Shown: positions 58,046 to 64,000 of the stretch, one piece after another
Position numbering within the stretch: the stretch's first letter is position 1
Layout: the number at the start of each line of letters is the position of its first letter
Assembly: GCA_047495785.1 (NCBI GenBank)
Contig: JBLDXI010000015.1
Span: forward strand, 248,001-312,000
DNA from: Lepidodermella squamata
Taxonomy: Eukaryota > Gastrotricha
Reading direction: 5' to 3'
Length of the DNA stretch: 64,000 nt
Translations under genes and position numbers: made by a program
The notes under the pieces: generated by a model
What the model was told of the DNA's origin: nothing
Seen by the model: only the letters and a program-made list of their open reading frames with translations
The model's database searches: none

Positions 58046-59462
58046 ATGAAATCCTCGAAGTCAATTATACCATGCAAGGTTTGTGGGTGCCTTGTACCAC
58101 CTCGTACCTGTTATCAAACCCGAACCTGTGCGGCGTGTCAGAAATTTTTCCTGACGACGCAGAAGCGAGCCGAAATTTGCGATCGATTTAAAACCGTCGT
58201 CAACAGTGGGTTCAATAGTAGAACATACGCTGGATAGGGCAATTGATGTTCAACTGGTGCTTCACGGCCTCGAACAGGTACTCGAACAGGTACAGTTGCC
58301 AATGAGGAGTACCTATGTTGGGAATGGCCTTTGCGATTTTGGCTTTATTAAAAAGCTTACTTTCGATAACATGGCTGGCTTTCTTAGTCTCGGCCGGTTG
58401 TTTGGCAGCGTAATGATGGGTATGGCTTCTGAACTTTGACTAAACTGATTCTTTTTAATTTTGAATCATGAGACTGCTTCGGTTTGAGACAGTCTGATGT
58501 GAGGTTGCTGCTGGTTCGCAATTGGAAGGCCGTTGCAGTAGCCTACTCGTCTCTGCCGAGCACTAGTGGCCGGCTATTGGCCAATTCCAGCCTTCTACCC
58601 AGTATTCTCGACATTTATCCTGAAGTTCTGGTAAAGCTGAAAATTTTTAATTGAAACAGTTATCAGAAAATATAGTCGGGCTTCGGGCATACTTTGCTCA
58701 TGGGAAAAATGATTGCATTTTTTTCGATGCAGCTGCGCTGTCCGTCTTAGAATTTGATCATTTAAGAAATATTTAGTTTTATTCGGCTCGGGCCATCTCA
58801 AGCTATCTGGAATATTATTAATCATAATGAACAAATGAACAAATGAATGAACAAATGAAAATGTTTTATTTTACGTCCACTTTCGGCTAAAAGTGATGGT
58901 AATATAGATGAACAAGCCTTACCCGTGAGGGTTTAGGGGACGGCTGACGACGAGAGATCAGCTTCAGGAACAGTCGCCAACAATCTGCTTTTTCCCATGA
59001 ATTCATAATTTTCTATACTGTTACATAGTAGCTGCCATTCTTCCCGGTCTCTAGCTGTTACTTCCGCCAATTCTAAATCCGCAATTTTGTGAATTTCGAT
59101 GCGTCGCATCAATAAGGTTGATTTACGGGGTCGCCCTCGTTTTTTAGGTTCATTAGGATCTGATACGTTTTTCATGTATATAAAAAATTGCAATTTTTAG
59201 AAGGCTTCTTTTTAATCATAATTATTAAGCATATTAATTGACCACAAATTAACTCAATTATTTACGTTTTAGCCGGCCAAAGCTGCTGAACACCAAGTCT
59301 CAGAAGCCGTGAGCGAATGGAACCCAAGTCTCATCGAAATGGCTCTTGTCGCTGGTTATCACCGATTGTAGCGTCGCAGTTATGAAGAGACTCGAAGCCT
59401 CGGTTAGTAGCGAACAAAAGATTCTCGGCAGCATATTCACGCTCGGTGTTGACACAAATTGA
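58046..59462 (+). pseudogene. Nuclear receptor pseudogene D
   Basis: Pieces of a receptor in family order. DNA-binding start 58046-58155 (CKVC, CAACQKFF) breaks off before the second finger and fuses to exon-2 sequence from about 58197 (SIVEHTLDRAIDVQLVLHGLEQ) out of frame. The next intron is reduced to a short in-frame remnant. Exon 3 (58296-58419) and exon 4 (58473-58630) keep the exact family lengths of 124 and 158 nt. Exon 5 (from 59273) stops after ALVAG. The start of exon 6 is gone and 59364-59462 keeps DCSVAVMKRLEAS. Closest relatives are C and E in most parts, but its zinc-finger start resembles A and B. Intron 4 contains a retroelement tail. Confidence 0.8.
58815..59193 (-). mobile_element. 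3' end of a 5'-truncated LINE (RTE-like) with AT-hook motif
   Basis: Minus-strand frame 59193-58933 reads PKKRGRPRKSTLLMRR..ARDREEWQLLCNS. A GRP..R..D-type block ending in RDR..W is the usual C-terminus of RTE-like reverse transcriptases; KRGRPRK also fits an AT-hook. Downstream, at about 58828-58860, lie (CATTTGTT)-type tandem units, as at RTE 3' ends. The element sits inside intron 4 of pseudogene D, antisense. No upstream part is present. Confidence 0.5.
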
Positions 59463-59826
59463 GGAGGCCGGTTACGCTGAGTTATGTATGCGAATGCGGA
59501 CATCACCGCTGCATAAACAGATGATATTGCTCTCATTTCGTCAGTTTTATTGTCCTCTCACAGTATACATAAATAAATTGACTGAAGGATCCCTCCTGTT
59601 GCTTTTTCGGACTTCGCATCGCGGTAGTATAACTTAGAAATAACATGGGCCGACAAAAGGTACGTCACAGCTACTGTTGAGCAATGGCAAACAAGCGCCG
59701 ACTTTTTTCATTTTTTTATAAATGTTCATACAAAAACTGAATGCAATTAATATGCAGTTGGATTCCTTGTACCTTACAAGTACAATGATTTCTGCTTTTT
59801 TAACGTGCTTTCACACTAATTTCCTG
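59463..59826. other. Intergenic region between converging receptors D and E
   Basis: 3' flanks of pseudogene D and receptor E. No gene, and no clear AATAAA for E. Confidence 0.4.
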
Positions 59827-61669
59827 CTATTCGCCTTCGAGCGTTAGCCTGATGCCTACAGCTAAATCTTCAGAGCCCGACGTCGCTTCGAGTCGTTTTA
59901 AAATCGCAGCGCCGCTATCAGCCAGAGCTCGCGAAGCCAAGTCGACGAGATGTTCAACAGTGGAAATATCCTGCATGACTTCTGCCACTCTTAAGCCGTG
60001 CAGCTTGTAGCAAACCATGGCAAAAGCAATGTCGACACGCTTCCGCGCTGCTTGTATTCCAGTCAAGTCCTCACAATTGCCTGCAGCTGTTAATGACAAT
60101 AAATAATTAAATCATTTTTAGAAGGACAATCATTACTGCGGAGGAACAGTCGACAAGTGAGAAGAGCAAGTTCGATGAAGCTTGGATTCCATGTGCTCAT
60201 GGCTTCTGATAGTTTGCTTTCTGCAGCTTTGGCCGGCTGAAAAAGTCCCGGTCATTGTAAATTATACATTATACAACTTTCAAAAAAAGCCACGGTCGTT
60301 GGTCCTAAACTCAGTGTACGAAGTAGGATCCTCGAGCGGGAAGGTTTTTTCCGATTTAATTATTTTTCGGGTTTAATTATCGCTATTTCAATTTTCAATT
60401 TTGTTGTTGTCTCTACATTTCTATTGATCACTTGTCTGAGCTGTCCTCTTTCTGGGCGTTATGGCTCTTCAAATAAATAATATGAATTATTTGTTGAAAT
60501 ATTGCAATCTTTCCTTATTTTCTTACGGGAAAATTATAATTTCGACTTAAAAAATGCGCTAACTCTTCCTTTACAAAAATTGATGCACCACGTTATAAAA
60601 TTATTATGGATATTACTAAAACTTCAGGGAAATTGTGCAAGAAACTGGGTAGGAGACTGGAATTAGCAGTGAGACAGCCACTGACGCTTGGCATAGATGA
60701 GTAGGCCAGTACAACACTTTTCCAACGAACTTCCAGGCGCTTCACGTCAGATTCGGTAATTTTGAAACACTCTAATATATTATATTCAAGTTTTGACAAC
60801 AGTTCTTCGATCGTTTTGAAACCATACCTTGAATTTTGTCGCAAAACATTTGGCCGAGCCGTAGATAATCAACAATATGATCAAAAAAGAGCTTTTTAAT
60901 AATCTCAGAGTTGCAAAAGTTATCCGCGACGTAGGTTTTTCTCATCGGCATCTAAATTATAAAATAGGCTATTCAAAACGCAACATCAGCGTTTGAAATA
61001 CCTGTTCGAGGCCGTGAAGCAGCAATTGAACGTCGATTGCTCTTTCCAGCGTATCTTCCACAATCATACCAGCCGATGACGATAGGCCCATATCTATCGC
61101 CGGTTGTATCACGTCTTTTTTCGCAGGAGGCATCAGGAATTTGCCTGGCATAAATCATGAACAATTATGAATGTGGCTATAGTAGCCAATCAAACAAGGT
61201 TTCAAGTTTCAAGCAAATTTCCGTACCCTAAATTTTAAACGAGACTAAACAATTTAGCTAGCGACTAAACTAACCCCGTTAGACCAGGCCCAGTGCTGTG
61301 GGATCATCGCTACATTACGAAGATTGAACAACTAGCGACATTGTGTTTTCGCTAGTTGCGCGGCCTGCTGCCTGGTGTGAACTTACTTCTCATGCCAGCT
61401 CGAATGCACCTTTCGAATCGGCATTTCTTGCACATGCTACGCCGCATGTCCCTGGTGGTTATAAGCTCATCAGCACTTGCGCAATTGTGGTTGCATTCCA
61501 GTGATTGCCAATTCTCGACACTGCGTCTGAAGAACTTTTCACAAGCAGCACAAGCTCGCGGCTGGTAGCTGAGACGTTTCGTCGCTACAAGACCGCAAAC
61601 TTTGCAGAGGCGCTGAGACGGTTCCGTTACTTGAGAAAAAAACGTAGTATCAGCTTCAAAAGTTGTCAT
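59827..61669 (-). CDS. Divergent nuclear receptor E
   Basis: Six exons on the minus strand: 61669-61387, 61144-61002, 60951-60828, 60771-60617, 60236-60137 and 60086-59827. Phases close to 1,065 nt (354 residues). The ATG at 61667-61669 is a true Met start. DNA-binding domain: CKVC, CAACEKFFRRS, then C-N-H and, 20 residues after that Cys, CKKCRFERCIRAGMRSK. Exon 2 (SSSAGMIVEDTLERAIDVQLLLHGLEQ, 143 nt) and exon 3 (124 nt) match receptor C; exon 4 is 155 nt, one codon shorter. The last exon ends HLVDLASRALADSGAAILKRLEATSGSEDLAVGIRLTLEGE-like residues typical of the family. It is a probable recent duplicate of C. Ligand unknown. Confidence 0.8.
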
Positions 61670-61837
61670 GATGGCTTTCGAGGTTTTGAATTGAGAAATT
61701 GAATTGAGCCTAGAGAAGTAAAAAACAACGATTTCATATATTAGCGTTGGCTTGAGTTGATCGACAAGAAAAATCCATTGCGTTCAATACAGCGTTGTAT
61801 TTATTGGAACCTAATACAGTGTGACCTCCATAAATCA

Positions 61838-62282
61838 GTGACTTTGATTTGATTTGATTTGATTTCTTCAGTAAATCACAGGTCTTGTTAAATCAATCTT
61901 TTCAAATCAAATCCCCCAAAAATCCATGGTAAATGGTAAATCAATCAAATCAAATCATCAGACCAGTCTAAATCAAATCAAATCAAATCTTCGCCCAGTG
62001 AAGTATGAGTATTAGGGTACATTTCTAGAGATTCTTTCACACTTTAAGGTTGTTTATGGCAGAATGAGTCTACAAGTAGTTGAATTGCTCCATACATTGG
62101 AAAACAGGTGTTTTCGAGGCAAATGTGGGTTCTCATGTTTAGCAACAGGGGGAGTTCCGAGAGTGTTGCATACTCTAAATCATCAGTAAATCATAGGGGC
62201 TAAATCATTTGCAAATCAAATCATCAAATAACGGCCTAAATCAAATCAAAAATCAAATCACAATCAAATCAAATCAAAGTCT
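61838..62282. repeat. AAATCAAATC-rich inverted element
   Basis: Starts with GACTTTGATTTGATTTGATT and ends with its reverse complement. Between the ends, degenerate AAATC(A) units recur in several blocks around unique sequence. It has a MITE-like size (about 445 bp), but no target duplication is clear. Confidence 0.5.
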
Positions 62283-63479
62283 CTGCCATAAATGCAAAGG
62301 GTCGGTAGACAGGCGTTTGAATTTACGGATGGTTGCTTTCATACTGGGCTGTTAAAGAGCTGGCGATGAATCATAAGTGCGTCGCTTAGTTTTTTCTTAG
62401 TTGCTAAGGCGATGATGATTTTACTGGTTAGCCATATTATAAGACAAGCCGGAACGAATTCTGTCAACTTTCATTGGTTTCAATGGGTTGTAGTATTTGT
62501 AAAAGCAAAAAACTTGAAAAATCGCGTGCGCACGATATTTTTGATTCGCAATCTCAATGAGCTTGAATAAAAAACAACGCTCTGGTAAAGATCGAGAGGT
62601 TGGGTGTTGGGTGAGATAACTGTGCAAGTTAAAAAAGCTAGATATCCGCCCACAGGGCTGAAATTTCGTTGCTTAAAGGTGTCCTCTAGGTGTCAGATGT
62701 TCCACTATAGCCTAAGTTTTGGGATAACGACGAATTACGTATTGGCTTAGCTATGTATCGGTCCTAGCTAAGCTACAAAGAGAGAAGAGAGGCAAAAAGA
62801 GCTCATGGCTATGAATTTCTCGCTGTCGCGGTTGGAACAGTATTTGAACTAGGGCAAATCAATGAACTTTCTGTGTTTTCTCAAATATTGTTAGGGAAAT
62901 GTGCTGCTTGAATGCAATTACGGAGTAACACTAAAAGCTGTTTCATGGTTCACTCAACCGCTAATTCGACTCATCAACATTTTGCACAGACTTTAGTGTA
63001 CAGAATACAGCTGGATACGCCACATCGATGTCTGCCGTCTGCCCTATAAGGAAGCTTTAATAAGCACTAGAATGAGGGGCAGAGCATCCTGCTAGGGGAG
63101 GAAGCTATGCCTGCGCTATCAGCTATAAGCCATACATTATGTATTAGGTGTTGTTGATCTCGCCATTATTATGTCTGGTGTCGTCTGTGGTCTGTGTTTC
63201 AAAAAGCAAACACTTGAAAGGTGCTTGCTAATTTAGCTCATACATGCCCTAATAAAATGATCCTGGAATATTTAGTATAGACTGACGTGTCAAACAGTGA
63301 TGATAGATCATCGATTTACTGTGGACATTGAATCATCAGCATGAAACAAGTTCGAGTTAGCTCTTTAATTGAACAAATTACGGCAAAAATCCCCAAGCCC
63401 TGATAATCCCCCAATCCCCCAACAAAAATGGGTCACTGCCGATATCACGCGAAACGACCTCAACGGAGTTGATTGCGTA
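62283..63479. other. Gene-free sequence
   Basis: No ORF, RNA gene or repeat that I can support. Confidence 0.4.
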
Positions 63480-63860
63480 CCACAAGCAGCCTTACTTTCA
63501 GATTGAATTCAAAGAGGCGAAACTAATAAATACCGTTTCAGTTCAATCGAGTAGGAGCAGTGCGGCTTCAATCACGAAGTACCATCTGCTGTCAAGATTA
63601 GTAAATTCTACCAGCATATATGGCTAGGCTATGTCTGACGAACGGTTCGACCCTTAGGACATTCGAAGGCCCTACTGGGTCCGATTCCCAGCCGGTCGCA
63701 AGCTATTTGAACCCAGCTCTTGTTGCAGTGGCAGTTCGGCTGTATTTGTGTATGACGTCAATATTCAACCCACTGGTAGATTGTAACTATGTGGACGACA
63801 TCATGAGACGTACCAGGACGCAGCGGCTTCGAAGCTCCAGTTTTCCGGGTTTGCGTAAAA
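63480..63860 (+). mobile_element. Possible Ty3/Gypsy-type reverse-transcriptase relic
   Basis: In different frames: AYHKQPYFQIEFKEAKL, then FQFNRV, then CNYVDDIM near 63785-63810. These recall, in the correct order, the YxQ...E..K, F.F.R.PFG and Y.DD blocks of LTR-retroelement reverse transcriptases. Spacing is roughly right, but frames are broken and no flanking domain is visible. Confidence 0.3.
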
Positions 63861-64000
63861 AATCACGTGATGTGTTTAGCAGAAGTGTGCATAATAATTA
63901 CTTTCGTTGGCGAATTTTTTATTTATTAAAAAATAAAATTGCCATTGATATAAAAATTAAAATTGAAAACAGTATAACTGATCTTTTCGCGACCCGTTTT

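Noticed and set aside
63625-63705. tRNA-like T-arm CTGGGTCCGATTCCCAG
   Set aside because: The T-arm fits, but D-arm and acceptor stem do not.
1-64000. CRISPR arrays, operons or bacterial promoters
   Set aside because: Spliced genes, polyadenylation signals and LINE/MITE content show this is animal nuclear DNA; no spaced direct-repeat array was seen.

Overview
This window looks like nuclear DNA from a small ecdysozoan animal, most likely a nematode and probably not a close relative of Caenorhabditis. A tardigrade or another invertebrate cannot be excluded from sequence alone. Reasons: genes are split by many introns of about 45-150 nt with TTTTAG, TTTCAG or TTCAAG acceptors; non-coding DNA is AT-rich with monotonous AAATTTC/GAAATTT composition; and there is a local expansion of divergent nuclear receptors, as in nematodes. 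Exon chains below were built by hand from splice consensus, codon phase and family alignment from memory. No RNA or database evidence was available.

Layout. 1-0.8 kb: last exon of an ectonucleotide pyrophosphatase/phosphodiesterase (+). 1.7-2.2 kb: small ankyrin protein ending in a CaaX box (-). 3.7-9.2 kb: complete six-exon NEK-type kinase (-), with introns stretched by transposable elements. 10-12.4 kb: a transposon graveyard of two long foldback elements and GIY-YIG and reverse-transcriptase relics. 12.95-20.75 kb: five-exon Ebony-like adenylation/carrier/GNAT synthetase (-), whose first intron holds a LINE nested in an older repeat plus a pogo-like MITE. 25.1-27.6 kb: five-exon membrane-anchored SDR lacking its catalytic Ser and Tyr (+). 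28-30.6 kb: repeats. 30.7-33 kb: intronless class C GPCR (-). 34.3-61.7 kb: a nuclear-receptor cluster of four intact genes (A+, B+, C-, E-), a pseudogene (D+) and a relic (F-), interspersed with a 1,744-residue secreted PAN/discoidin/LamG protein (37.2-43.8 kb), a Ly6/three-finger protein (44.6-45.4 kb), a LINE relic (48.9-49.7 kb) and a structurally complete PIF/Harbinger transposon (54.0-57.6 kb). 61.7-64 kb: repeats and a weak LTR-retroelement relic.

Genes together. Four intact receptors share a six-exon plan with several identical exon lengths, so they are recent tandem paralogues. Their second zinc finger departs from the canonical nuclear-receptor finger in a consistent way. The other genes are a mixed neighbourhood of extracellular or signalling proteins with no shared pathway visible. 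Mobile DNA explains most of the long introns: removing the elements leaves short introns in several cases.
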